DNA from: Pontederia crassipes
Taxonomy: Eukaryota; Streptophyta; Magnoliopsida; Commelinales; Pontederiaceae
NCBI GenBank assembly: GCA_030549335.1
Contig: JAUKPH010000017.1
Location: 14,159,501 to 14,223,500, forward strand
DNA length: 64,000 bases
Direction: 5' to 3'
Shown: positions 49,620 through 61,857 of the stretch, in pieces
How the letters are laid out: each line of letters starts with the position of its first letter
Numbering within the stretch: the stretch's first letter is position 1
Program-made: the position numbers and the translations under genes
Notes under the pieces: generated by a model
What the model was told of the DNA's origin: nothing
What the model saw: the letters and a program-made list of their open reading frames with translations, nothing else
Database searches by the model: none

Positions 49620-52600
49620 TTACTTACCGAAAAGTTTTGGAAACTTTTCTCGCATTTCCTCTTCTAGTTCTCATGTTGTTTCTTGTCCATGGTGGTGCTT
49701 CCGTACCACTTTGACCATAGATATGATTTTGTTTTTGAGATGATTCACTTGATAATCTATGATCTCTATAGGTTACTCCACATATGTCAAGTCCTCCTTG
49801 ATATTCGACTCATCAATTCGAATCACATTTGCCTCATCATGAACATACTTTTAAAGTATTGATACGTGAAAAATATTATGGAGTCTATCATATGAGGGTG
49901 GTAATGCTAACTTATATGTCACTTCACCAACTTTCTCTAGGATTTCAAATGGTTCAATATATCTTGATGTTAACTTTTCTTTCTTGCTAAATTTCATAAC
50001 ACCCTTGGTCGGTGAGACTTTGAGCATTACATGATCGCCAACTTCATAAAGTTGTTCCCTTCTTCTCAAATTCGCATAATTCTTTTGCCTACTTTGAGCC
50101 GCTAGCATCCTTTGCTTAATCAAGTACTTTGTCAACATACATATGAACCAAATCCGGTCCAAGATATCTTTCCTCTCCGGTTTCACTCCAACATGCCGAA
50201 GAACGGCAAGGCCTTCCATACAAAGTTTCAAATGGAGCCATCTTGATACTTGAGTGATAACTATTATTATAGACAAATTCCACCAAAGAAAGGTGGTCAT
50301 CCCAATTTTCATGCCAATCTAAGACACAAGCTCTAAGCATATCTTCAAGTGTTTGAATTGTTCTTTCACTTTAGTCGGTTTGAGGATAAAATGTTGTGCT
50401 AAAATTTAGCCTTGTTCCAAAAGTATTTTGAAGACCTTTCCAAAATATTGAAGTGAATCTTGAATCTCTATCCGAAATGATAGAAGCTAGAATTTCGTGC
50501 AAACGGATAATCTCATTCACATATAATTCTACCATTCTTTCCATAGATTGTCTCACTTTCATAGGAATAAAGTGAGCCGACTTCGTCAAATGATCAACTA
50601 CAACCCAGATTGCATCATGCCCTTTCCGGATTCGTGGTAATCCAACCACAAAATCTATAGATATATTTTGTCATTTTCTTTCCGGAATGGGTAAATGTTG
50701 TAATTTACCACAAGGCCTTCGATGCTCAATCTTGACTTGTTGACACACTATGAACTTTGCCACATACTTGACAACTTTCTTCTTCATGTCTTCCCACCAA
50801 AATTTTTTTTGTAAGTTCTTGAACATTTTGATGCTTCCGGGATGAGTGGAGAATTCAGACTTGTGATATTCATTCAAAATCTCTCTTCTTAGTGTCTTGT
50901 CCTTCGGAATCCGTAGACGGTTCTTGTACTTAATTGCTCCACCTTCGCCATATTCGAAGTGATTTCTTTCCCTTTTGCATACTTGATCATTCTCGCATAT
51001 TCCGGATCCCTTTTTTGAGCTTCAATTATTCTTCTCACTAAGCTTGATTCGATCAGATTATGCGTCATACATATGATCCTTCGGCCACAAATGCTTGGGG
51101 CCCATTGCACTATGCTTTCCACAAGGTTCCACTTGTGTACTCTCAAACATCCAAGTGATCCTTCCCATTTGTGACTTAGTACATCGGCAACTATATTTGC
51201 CTTTCCAGGATAGTACAATATTGCGAACTCATAATCCTTAAGGAACTCAAGCCATCTTCTTTTCCTCATGTTCAAGTCTTTTTTAGAGAACACATACTTT
51301 AACTCTTATGGTTTGTGTACACTTCAAAATCTTCACCATACAAGTAGTGGCGTCATATCTTCAATGCAAATACCACCGCCGCCAACTCTAGATCATGAGT
51401 TGGATAGTTGACTTCATGCTTCTTCAATTGCCTTGAAGCGTATGCAACCACTTTGCCATGTTGCATAAGTACGCATCATAATCCGGTACAACAAGAATCA
51501 CTATAAATGACGTAGCCTCCACTTTTCGTGAGAATGACTAGGATTGGTGTGGTTGTAAGTCTCCTTTTTAGCTTTTGGAAGCTTGCTTCACATGCTTGTG
51601 ATCATATGAACTCCTCGTCCTTCCTTGTCAACTTTGTCATAGGAGCGGCAATTTTGAAAAAATTCTGAATAAACCTTCTATAATATCCAGCAAGTCCCAA
51701 GAAACTTCAAATCTCGGTTACATTCTTGGGCCTATTCCAACTCATTACTGCTTCAACTTTTGTCGAGTCCACGGTCACTCCGTGTCTTGACACAATATGT
51801 CCAAGAAACATCACATTTTCAAGCCAAAATTCACATTTGGAAAACTTGGCGTAAAACTTGTTCCTCCTCAAGGTTTCCAACACGATATGGAGGTGTTCTC
51901 TATGCTCTTCCGGGCTTGATGAGTAAATGAGGATGTCATCCACAAATACGATTACAAACTTGTCCAAGTGTGGACAGAAGATCCTATTCATCAAATCCAT
52001 GAATGCGACGGGCGCATTCGTTAGTCCAAAAGGCATAACAAAAAATTCGTAATGTCCATACCTTGAACGAAATGTCATTTTGGGAACATCTTGCTCGGCT
52101 ACTCTTAATTGGTGGTAGCCACTCCTTAGGTCGATCTTGGAGAAAATCGACGCTGATGATAATTGATAAAAAAATCATCAATCCTTGGTAAAGGGTACTT
52201 GTTCTTCACTGTCACCTTGTTGAGCATTCGGTAGTCGATGCATTTGATCCATCCTTCTTTTTGACAAATAGTACCGGTGCGCCCCATGGTGAGATGATTG
52301 ACCTAATGAACCCCTTATCCAAAAGTCTTGCAATTGTGTCTTCAGTTCATACATCTCCGCCGGAGCCATTTAGTACGACGGCTTTGAAATGGGAGCGGTT
52401 CCCGAAGTAGTTCAATATTGAACTCAACTTCCCTTCTTGGTAGTAATCCCACAATATCTTTCAAAAAAATATCGGGATATTCTCTTATCACATCCAAGGA
52501 TTCAAGTGCTTTGGATTGTAAATCCATCTTGATGACGCTTGCCAAAAATCCTCTTGCTCATTTCTTGATCATTTTGCTTGCCTCAGTTGCTGAAATTAGT

Positions 52601-53931
52601 ACATTGGCTTCTTTCGAGGGAATTCTCCTAATCATTGTAGGTTTTTCATGATGGTCACCTATAAAAACTTTCTTTTCTTTGCAATACATATGAGCATCAT
52701 TATAGGATAATCAATCCATTCCTAAGATTACATCATAGTCTATCATAGGAAGCAATATGAGGTCACATGGGAAATTCTTTCCATCTATTTCTATGGATAC
52801 ACCAGGGATATATCTCCTAGTGCCTATCATTCCGGTAGGGGTCACCACTTCTAATTGACAATTAGTAACTAGAGGTCTTACTTTTAGCATGCTAACAAAT
52901 GCATGAAAGATAAAAGAATGGGTTGCACTCGAATTGAAGAGAACATTTACATGATGATCGGCAATTAGAATATTACCTTGGATCACATCATTTTTTTTAG
53001 TGGCTTCATCCACTTCCATGGCAAAAACCCTTGCAGGAGCTCTTGGTGGGTTTGCCACTATTTTTCCTTTGTCTCGGTTGTCCTTTTGTTTCTTCGGACA
53101 GTCTCGTATGTAGTGGCCCTCCTTGTCACATTGTAGACATGTACCGACCTTCATGCGACATTCATCAAAATGGGTCCTTTCACAATATGGGCATGTGGGC
53201 CTGGTTGGTTCTACCTTCTTTGGAGAGTAGTAAGGTGCCTTCCTTGAACTACTCCCTTGGGCCTTCTCCTCATGCTTCTTAATGACCTTTCCTTTGGCAT
53301 CCTTTCTTTCTTGATACTACCTTTCATGTTCAGCGGCGAGCTCCACCGCATCCTTCATAGTGGTGCAGCGATCACTCCTAACCCATGGTTGTAGTCCGGG
53401 ATTCAGCCCGTTGATAAACCTCTTCGTCCTTCGGAGTTCATTCTCGTTGAGCTCCCCATATTTTTCCAACCTCAAAAAGGTGTTCACGTACAAATCCACC
53501 GTCATACTACCCTGGACGAGGTTGAAAAACTCGTCCCTCTTCTTTTTCATCATATGGTCCGAAAAGAAATGAGCCTCGAATGCTTCCACGAAGCTCTTCT
53601 ATTCCACATTCTCCTCACTTTCGGAGGTGGTCTTCAAAAGTGCTTTTCACTAGGTCTTAGCCTGACCACAAAGGCGATGTATTGCATACATCACCTTACG
53701 GTCTTCAGGGCATCCCATAACTTTGAGGATGTCCACTACTTCTTCGATCCACGATTCAGCTAGCTCGGGATCTCCTACTCCATCAAACTTTGGGGGCTGG
53801 AGCCTAAGGAATCTCTTAATAGAATAGTTCGGTTCATTACTTCTTTGAACATTTTGTGCCGCCCGGATTAAACCATCAAGAAATGTATTCCTCTCATGCT
53901 CCTCATCATCGATTGCACGTCTTGGAGGCAT
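49620..53931 (-). pseudogene. Gypsy GAG-POL with chromodomain-like tail
   Basis: GAG starts at ATG 53931 (MPPRRAIDDEEHE) and holds LQPPKFDG and FLRLEKYGELNENELRR. A CCHC knuckle CLQCDKEGHYIRDC is near 53135. The protease box reads VLFNSSATHSF instead of Asp-Ser-Gly, so its active site is lost. Reverse transcriptase retains [10 protein letters not shown] near 51950 and [10 protein letters not shown]. RNase H follows to about 51190. Integrase has Asp in SIDFVVGLPR, Asp in SDRDSRF and Glu after PQTD-stop. The tail near 49650-49830 reads PIEIIDYQV..VKVVRKHHHGQETT-stop-ELEEEMREKFP, a worn chromodomain. At least eight stops and two frameshifts are visible. Confidence 0.9.
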
Positions 53932-54104
53932 CTACATTAATATTCAAAACAACATAGAGACATCATTAACATGAGCTAATCATACATAACATTTACCTTT
54001 AGATTTGGTGGGACCTCGTGACGATTGCACATGGACTTCATATTTAGACATTTTAGCCAACCTATGACTTACACATCCTAAAACATATATATGAGCCAAA
54101 CTAT

Positions 54105-54117
54105 GGCTCTGATACCA
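54105..54117 (-). other. Primer-binding site (initiator Met-tRNA) of the gypsy element
   Basis: The minus strand reads TGGTATCAGAGCC two bases inside the 5' LTR. Intact over 13 bases. Confidence 0.9.
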
Positions 54118-54119
54118 TT

Positions 54120-55005
54120 TGAACGCCCCCAAAATTCGGCCCCGATATAGTTGTCGAACCCTGGGCAACGTCACTTTGACTTGACCTAATTTCATAAAAC
54201 TTTACAGTGGAAACATAATATAATAAACTTAAGACAATAACATCATAAACAGCGAAAGACTTCATGAATAAATAAAATAAATCCAAGATAACATACTGGC
54301 TCATAGACCTAATAGGCTTTAACGTATACCTAATAAGGGTTCTGACATAATGAGTTTAAGTAAAACACATGACTCCATAAGGCCCATAAGTCATACATAA
54401 ATGACTTTTACAATAGTTCATCATAATGACATAATATAAGTAAGATAACTTGAGCCGAAACTCGACTCGTCCATGTGCAATGTTTTCGTCAAGAGGTTCT
54501 CACCGCCGAACCTAAACTTCATCCATACCTGCACAGATCCATGGGGTGAAGGAGATTTCTCCCGTTAAAGTATGTTGAGGCTCATGCATGCTATGACCTT
54601 ATAACATAATCTCTACATGTGATGACATATGCATATCATCATCATGAAATATAAATCATATGCATGCTATGAGTTACTTATACTTTCACCTCCTAGATGT
54701 TAGAGTCCTTTCTCTCTTCTAAATGTTGCTGCCAAGAACCAAAATGAGAGAGGGAGTAAGAGTGAACTAAGAGGGAGATTAAGGAGCTTACTGTAGCCCT
54801 TCCTTTTTCCTTTGGTGCTGGCCGAATGGATGAAGTGGGATTAGAGTGAAAGAATGTGTTACTATAGCAAAAAGAGATGCTTTCGGTTAGGGTGGAAATA
54901 AGAGAGATTTAGAGTACTGTGGCACCCTTTTATACATTGGGTAAAAGGGTGAATGGGCTGGGGCGGCTGGGCATTGGTGTGTCTTCTTTTCTGTTTTTAC
55001 AACGC
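54120..55005 (-). repeat. 5' LTR of the gypsy element, internally deleted
   Basis: About 0.88 kb. It jumps from the equivalent of 47560 to that of 49224 at about 54680, losing the palindrome array. Its outer end stops in CTGTTTTTACAA, short of the partner's end. Confidence 0.8.
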
Positions 55006-55472
55006 GCGGGAAGGAATTGCGCCGGTGCATGCAGATGTGCTCTCCCGGTTGTCTTAATGATAAAAGTCTCGGCAAGTTAACGTTCACTGCTAGCATTATC
55101 ATGGAAGGTTCACCGCTGGGTATCAGGAATTTAAGTGTCCAGTTTGCTTCACTAATAAGAGAGTTCTTTTTTTTTCTTCTTCTATGAATAAGATGAGTTA
55201 AGTTCTTGGATCGTTCTTTCCTGGTTCAGTGATCGATCCAAGAAATTTTAAAGTTGCTTAATTAATTGGAAAGTGCAGTGTGAGTTCTTCCCTAGCCCTA
55301 ACAGCACACACAAAAACAAAGCATTACAACTCTTAAGCTTTTTGGGGGGCTATAAATTGGAAGCCGAGCAACGCTACTGATCATGCATGAACTCCACCAC
55401 CACCTTTCTTGTTCCTTGCTTTGCCTCAAATAATTTTCTCAAGTCTTTGTTTAATTAGTTTTTGATTTGGAG
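55006..55472 (+). promoter_or_regulatory. Promoter region of the copy B gene
   Basis: Conserved with copy A 41890-42289. The TATA box TATAAAT is at 55351-55357, and the predicted leader is CACC-rich. The gypsy element ends only about 345 bp upstream of the TATA box. Confidence 0.6.
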
Positions 55473-55632
55473 ATGGAGGCGTTCAACTACGTGTGCACTC
55501 ACCTGGAGCGAGTCGTTGAGCTGCTGGCTCTGCTCGTCTTCCTCTTCCTCCTGTTGGTTTTAGAGCTCGGCTTCTTGGCTTTCACCACCCGCCGCCATGC
55601 ACAGCTTGCAACTCTGCTCTTGGGTAACAATC

Positions 55633-55667
<35 letters not shown>

Positions 55668-56859
55668 AATCAGATACTCGTAGATGTTCAACTTTAGTTT
55701 TTTTTTTTCAAATCCAAGATTATCAAAATATGAAAAATTATAATCTTGAGTTGGATACAAATGACATTTGTAGCTTGATGGATTTACCACAAATTTAGCT
55801 TTAAGAGATCTAGACCTTTTTAGTGTCATAAGTTTTTTTTTGTTGTTGTTGTTGTTGAAGACAAGACTGCCCAAAAATATCTTGAAGAAATAAATCCAAG
55901 TTGGTCGATCCAACTCAGTTCCTCACGGGATTTTGATTGGTTCGAATTGCTAATTTGACACGATGGGTATTTATTTACCTATCATTTTATTGTTTTTCAA
56001 CATCAATGCAGGTAAAAAAAATATTCATAATAATTATATATTTATGTTTTTAAAATTTATAAATGTCATAAATATATATAATCTATTTAATCATTTTGGA
56101 TAATTTGCAACATCTTGTGTGTCCTCACTTATAGGTAATCTAATGGTTACAAAAAGGGATGAAAATGATCACTAATAATTTTGGACACATATATAGCTTA
56201 AAATAATTTTGATTAAGATCGAAAAAGAAAAAAAAATTGACATATATAGCTTCGTAGATTTCTGGCTGATTTTCTTAATCAAATTTTTGCTCTCCTCCTT
56301 TCAGAACTGAAAAAGCAAAAGAAGCAGAGCAATTGGGGAGTTTACCAGCCGCTGAATGCTTCTGGTAGGTGACACATATAATTTTTTTTTTCATGTGAGA
56401 ACAAACTTGGACTGTCAATTTGAATTTATTGAAAATTATCCTAAAATCTAATCAAATTATTAATTTTTTTCAGATTTATTTATTTATTTTAAAATTGAAT
56501 TGGGTTAATTTCTGGTTGGAGTTTTCTTATCATTTTATTTTATTGTTACTTATTTATTTTTTTGTGTGTGACTGTAGAACATCTCATTCAAGCTGGCCAA
56601 CGGAAACCAAAAGTCCCCTACTCAATAGAAAATGGTGGGAGAACATTTTTTTTGTTTGTTTCTCACTCATATTTCCTTTTCTCGTTATTTATTTTATTAT
56701 ATTCAATTACAAATATCTCCTTTTCTAACATTAAATGCAGGTACTAAGGGAGCACAAGACCAAGGCAAAGGTGCACCTAAACCTAATCAGCCAGGAGGCT
56801 CATCCAACCCAAGTGGGGCGGGGACAAATAAAAATAAGAATAGTTCGAGCAAAGCCTAA
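55473..56859 (+). CDS. Unknown small single-pass membrane protein, 128 aa (copy B)
   Basis: Four exons with GT..AG borders: 55473-55623, 56305-56364, 56578-56634, 56741-56859, giving an uninterrupted 128-residue frame. The start is the ATG of MEAFNYVCTHLERVVELL. Residues 13-36 form a Leu/Phe/Val-rich membrane segment (LLALLVFLFLLLVLELGFL). Next come TTRRHAQL, a basic KKQKKQ patch, a short EHLIQAGQRKPKVPY block and a Gly/Pro/Ser/Asn/Lys-rich tail ending NKNKNSSSKA. The positive charge after the segment suggests a cytosolic C-terminal side. The product lacks a motif I know; no function is assigned. A TATA box lies about 120 bp upstream. The exon sequence is nearly identical in the frameshifted copy A, while introns differ by indels, so selection on the exons is plausible. 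Confidence 0.8.
55636..55665. repeat. TC microsatellite in intron 1 of the copy B gene
   Basis: About fifteen TC units just inside the donor. Copy A has roughly half as many. Confidence 0.9.
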
Positions 56860-57496
56860 AATAGTTTCTACAAGATTTGAGTCAAAAATAACATTATGTG
56901 ACAAAAATAACATTTATCATTATGACTCACAAATAATTAGGACAAAGATTTGAGCAAAGCCTAACATTAATAAGATTAATAACATTAATAATTAGGACTC
57001 ACAAATAATTAGTTTTTTTTATCATTATGTGACAAAAATAACATTTATCATTACGAGAGCAGTGAATCCGTTGTCTCTTATTTACCACAAATATTAAATC
57101 CTACTTTCTCGGTCCGTGGGTGTATTTTCATCATCAATTAATGTTATTGTTCATTTGTTTGGCTCACAATTTATATAGTATATATATTAGTTTGTGTGCA
57201 TTTGAATTTGGTGCATATGGTTATGTATCATTGTTAATTCTATTTCTTTTTCCAGTGGTTGGAGAAAAAAATAAGAAGGAAACAAAATAGAAAGAAAAGG
57301 ACAAAGACGAAGGAAGGAAAAATGAATCCTTCCCCATACTTGCAAGAAATCAAAGAAGGAAAAAAAATAAACTAAAAAATAATAATAAATTATGGGACTA
57401 TTGTCATTTCAAAATATACTATTGTCATTTCATTTTTATTTCACAAGGATAAAAATGTCTAGCACTTTTAACACTCAAATTGAGTGACAATAATAT
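56860..57496. other. 3' flank of the copy B gene
   Basis: Contains a local duplication of about 85 bp: GTGACAAAAATAACATTTAT occurs near 56898 and again near 57028. Otherwise it matches the copy A downstream sequence. No gene. Confidence 0.6.
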
Positions 57497-57505
57497 GGTT
57501 TGAGG

Positions 57506-58181
57506 AAAAAAATACACCAAATGTCTTTCAATTTTGACGTTTGCTCAGCGTTACCCTCTAACTTCACTTTGTAACACGAATGTCCTCCATCGTTTACGTC
57601 GTTTCACCCGGTGCCCTCCTTACATGCGATCGATCATTTTCCGATCACGTCATAGCGTCTTCTCTCCTCTCCACGTAAACATTGCAATGACATGACAATA
57701 TTAAAATTTTTAAAAATAACTAAAAATTACCCCTCCTTCGAGTCCCTCGTCGGAGGGGGGGGGGGGGGGGTCACCCCCCGCAAGCTCTCGACGGAGCTTG
57801 CATGGGGGCGACCCCCCCTCCTTTTGCCAGCGTGCGTGCGCCAGCGGCGCACGCAAGCAAAAGGACCCCACCCCCCTCAGGCGGGGGGCTCCCCCGCGTC
57901 TGCCGTTGCGTTGGAGGAGGGTCGCCCTTCTAGCGATGTGGTATTTTTTAATTATTTTTTAAATTTTTTCAATATTATCACGTCATTACAATGTCTACGT
58001 GTAGAGGAGAGAAGACGTTGTGTCATGTCAACTTCGTGATCGGAAGATGGCCGATCGTATGTAAGGAGTGCACTAGGTGAAACGAGTTAAAAGATAGAAG
58101 GCATTCATGTTACAAAGTAAAATTGGAGGATGTCGCTGAGCAAACGTCAAAGTTGGAGGGCATTTGGTGCAATTCTTTTAT
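57506..58181. mobile_element. Mutator-like foldback element, 676 bp, with GC-rich core
   Basis: Long inverted repeats of about 210 bp (57518-57715 against 57960-58172) share TTGACGTTTGCTCAGCG, CTTTGTAACA and TTCCGATCACG. Flanks GGTTTGAGG (57497-57505) and GTTTTGGAG (58182-58190) fit a worn 9-bp duplication, as made by Mutator-like elements. Copy A has the uninterrupted empty site. No transposase. Confidence 0.8.
57749..57905. repeat. GC-rich hairpin core of the foldback element
   Basis: A run of 16 G is followed by C-rich sequence. Then come two stem-loops, one with arms GCAAGCTC and GAGCTTGC and one with arms CTTTTGC and GCAAAAG around GTGCGTGCGCC. It is very different in composition from its surroundings, with G-quadruplex potential. 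Confidence 0.75.
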
Positions 58182-58190
58182 GTTTTGGAG

Positions 58191-59949
58191 TGACAATAGT
58201 GGTGCCCTAAATTATATGTGTTGTTCTCCAACTTTAAGCCAATCCTATCTAGTACTCAAATTTCATAGTTTTTTTTTCACATGTTGCCTTCGTGAGCACC
58301 GATAATCAGTTTATCAATTTTCTTGCTTATGTGGCTTCCACGTTCCATAATCCTCTCTCCTCCACATCATATAATTATTAATAAAAATTGCATTAACCCT
58401 CTCTCAATGATCTCGGAGCAGGTGGTGCTCATCGTGTGTGAGATCAAGACATTGGAACACTAGATCGAGCTAGTGCTCGCCGACTTCGACACCATCGACT
58501 TTCTCCTCTCCATACCACAAGAGCTCCACCTCTTCCTCTCCTGGCATCTGTTACCCATAGGCTGCAAATCCCTCTCGGTTATTACCCACATGGTCTCCAT
58601 TGTCTCCCATACATGTGCCTTGCTCCATCCTTTTGCTACATACTCCCCCCACTTTCGCTTACCTTGTGAATGCCCCGCTCCTTGGAATCCAACTCGTGGC
58701 CAAGGCCTACGACCCTCTACCTCGCTACTGTTGCCACACTCACTCCACCACTAATTCCGCCATAGCTTGTCCCCTTTCCCACAATTTTTGTGGAATCCTA
58801 GCACAAAGAACTCTAGAGGAAGCATCTACGACCTCAATAGGCAAATGTTGATCACACCCAAGAGAAGAATGACTTCTTGATCCACGAGGTACTCGTCCTC
58901 GGCTACGATGGGATTTGAGTGACTGGTGGTAGCACAAACAATTTTGCTAGATAATTAGATGATGTCGAGGAGAGAAAAACCAAAAACTTAACTATTGACG
59001 GTCATAAGGATAAGGCGTGCAAAAAAATATAAACTTCAAAGATAGTTCTTGACAAAATGAAGTTTGGAAATTGTATAAGTATCTCCATAAAATTGGAAGA
59101 CAATGCGTGAAATTCACCTAGAGAGAGAAAGAATTGCCCTTTCAACTTCATAACCATTGAAAATTTTATAAGATGGCTTTGATTAACATTTTCGCTAAAG
59201 TAAGTGCCATGTACTCTCATGTTGGTTGGTGACTGTACATCACTACAACGAGTGCATTCTTTTGGAGGAAAAATAGGGTGCTACCACATCTTTTGTGTGT
59301 AGGGTGTGACCAAGGGGTTATCAAATGTCCAATAAGCATCTGCGCACACAAACAATTGCGATCGCCAGTCCAAATATGAAGAATTGGCGGTTCCGTTCGA
59401 TGAAGCACAATTGGGTTGCATCAAGGGTCTCACAATTTCTCTAGGTCGAGAGGGGATTGCGTGTCATATTCCCCCATCATCCTTAGTCGACGACGCGATG
59501 TTCACGATCAAACTCCCTCGTCCTCAGCCGGCGACATCGTTCATATTACACGAGAGACCGGGTACGTATTCGATCGCGAGATGATAGCTGTGCACGAATC
59601 TCTCTCAAGAAGCTAGGTTGGAGAGTAGATCCCCCTCTCGCGGTGCGATCGATAGCCCCCTCTCATCGTGCGATCGACATCCTCCTCTCTTTTGGAGCTT
59701 TGTTGTCTCTCTCCCAACCTAAAATTCTTTTGTTTCTCCATTCGAAAGCTCTTCTGCTTCTCCATAGCTGCCAGATGGAATCTCTGCAATTTCTCTAATG
59801 CTCCACGAAAACTAAAGATGAGTCCGCATAAATCTTCTCTTCTCTAAACCCAAAGCTAGGTTGAGGGCATATTTTTGTTCAGCCGTGCACGAATCCTCTC
59901 GCGAAGCTAGGTTGGGAACAAATTTTGTTCAACTGTTAGTTCTTCCTCT
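58191..59949. other. Right part of copy B and single-copy flank, no gene called
   Basis: 58570-59450 matches copy A. Several frames of 60-90 codons are present, but none is shared in phase between the copies. 59451-59949 is single-copy, with CG-rich spots near 59480-59700, and shows no family features. Confidence 0.5.
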
Positions 59950-61857
59950 CGTCATGTTGGAATAACGCAGACTGTGTTGGAATGACGCGGACCATGTTGC
60001 TCAATGCGGACTGTGTTAGAATAACACGTACCATGTTGGCTGCTACAGAAATAAAAATAAGAAAATAGGCACCAACTTTGAAAGTTTTAATTAAAAATGA
60101 GGAAAAGTATATATATGATAGAATAAAATTATAAAAAATAGAGTGAATGATATGAAATAAATATGTATAAAATGTCATGCATAAAATTCTCCCAAGCTTC
60201 AACTATTGTTTGTCCTCGAGCAAGTTTCAAAGTAAGAACTGAGTGTAAATGGTTCCATCATAAACTTCACCTCATGACTAATACTTTTCTAATACTGCTA
60301 TTTTGCACATTCATTGCCGAAGCATCTCTCCTCTTGACATTTCTCCTTGCCTCATAGAATTTCTGGCACTTAAACATTTCTAGATTCAGTTTGATAAAAA
60401 AAGTATAGATTATCATATAATAGTCTTAATATTGAAAATATAAGTACAAGTTGAGCTTAGTTTTCTTGTTATTATAGCAATTCAAACATTCATGTACTTC
60501 TCTATATGTGCAAGGTGGTCTATGTAGCGGGTTTTCGATCAATAGTTTCCATACCAGTTGGCCTTAGATCATTACGCAAGAATCCCCTACGGATCTAATT
60601 GCCCAAACACACCAAGGTGCTAGAGAAACATTCATGATTTATTCATTGCTTTTTTTCACACTTTTTTCTTTTTTTTCGTGTGTTTCTCTATCTTACTCAA
60701 AGTGGTTCATGTAATAGATTTTTGATCGATGGATCCCAGACCAGTTGACCTTAGGTCATCAGACAAAAATTCCTTACAGATCTAATGACCCGAACACACT
60801 AAGGTATCAGAGATAACACATTTCATTTTATTCAACTTCTTTGGAAGGTTTTTTTCTCAAAAGCTCAAAAAGTACTTAAAGCATTCAATAAAAGACTATT
60901 CCAATACACTCTAATTAAAATAAAAGCAAGCTGAATAAAGAATTGTAGTCTAGGTACCATATTTTTATTTGGCATAATTCTACTTTTCCAATAACCCAAT
61001 ACTTTGGCAATGAGACGATAGAAACTTCAGCGTAGAATTTCATAAGTCAATAAGATGTCTTTTAAAATTGATGCCAAATTTTAAAAATTTTAAAATTTTT
61101 TATTTTAGATGATATGCATGTAAAGCAAAAAAAATGCAACTACTAAATAATAAAACTTGTGAATGTAGTAAACATGAGAAATGCAGCAATGCAACTCTCC
61201 TAAGCTTAAACTAAGCATTGTCCTCAGTGCTAGGGTAAAGTTGTGTCACTAAACAATGACTTAAGAAATATAAAAAGAAGAAACAGAGAGACACAACCTA
61301 TTATTTTAAAAATGACGACGACAAAGCGTTGATCAGTGGTGGAGCTCAAATGTTGATGGTTTTGGAGTCATCAAAAAAGGTCATCAGCAATACGATCAGT
61401 TATAATGACTGCCCGAGCTATGTCATAAATGTGGTATGTGGTTGTTGGCACAATTTTTGGAAATTTTTAATGAATAATGAAGCACATGAATCATGTTGAA
61501 AAAGAACTTTTTGCAAAGATAGACCGAGTGTTTAGTCCGTGTTGAGAACACAAGCCATATCAAAATGCACCTAGGTCATTTTTTTTCAAAATTCTCTATC
61601 TATGAGATGAGGGCCTAAATCTAACAACTAAAATTATTTTAAGAAAAACTAAATTGACCTAAAATAGAAAAAATCTCCTTAATAAAAGGATTAGCATTAT
61701 GATCATTAACAAATTTTGCAATTAAGAACAATCTCACCCGAATTATGTGATCATGATGCGTCTATCATGATGAGAATCAATGAATGTGCGTGAACACACA
61801 TCCAATCGTCACCAATTTTTGGCAAGTCGTCTCTATAATTTTTACCTTACCATTGAT

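Larger units (their letters stand above)
47025..55005 (-). mobile_element. Ty3/gypsy chromodomain-type retrotransposon, about 8 kb, degenerate
   Basis: On the minus strand: partial 5' LTR (55005-54120), Met primer site, GAG, protease, reverse transcriptase, RNase H, integrase, C-terminal chromodomain-like tail, purine tract (TTTAAGGGGGC) and 3' LTR (49573-47025). The tail places it among chromoviruses (Tekay/Del-like by overall look). In-frame stops and frameshifts are numerous. The ends are eroded: the outer LTR starts have lost bases and no target duplication remains. Copy A of the duplication gives the empty site (GTTGGATG..CGCGCGGGAGGG near 41869-41893). Confidence 0.9.
45781..59450 (+). 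repeat. Copy B of the tandem segmental duplication (13.7 kb)
   Basis: Same order of landmarks as copy A, enlarged by the gypsy element (47025-55005) and the foldback element (57506-58181). Without these it is about 5 kb. It also keeps about 270 bp at 58305-58575 that copy A lacks. Confidence 0.9.

Noticed and set aside
58473..58754. 93-codon frame in the right part of copy B
   Set aside because: Not preserved in phase in copy A, and part of it is missing there; no motif recognised.
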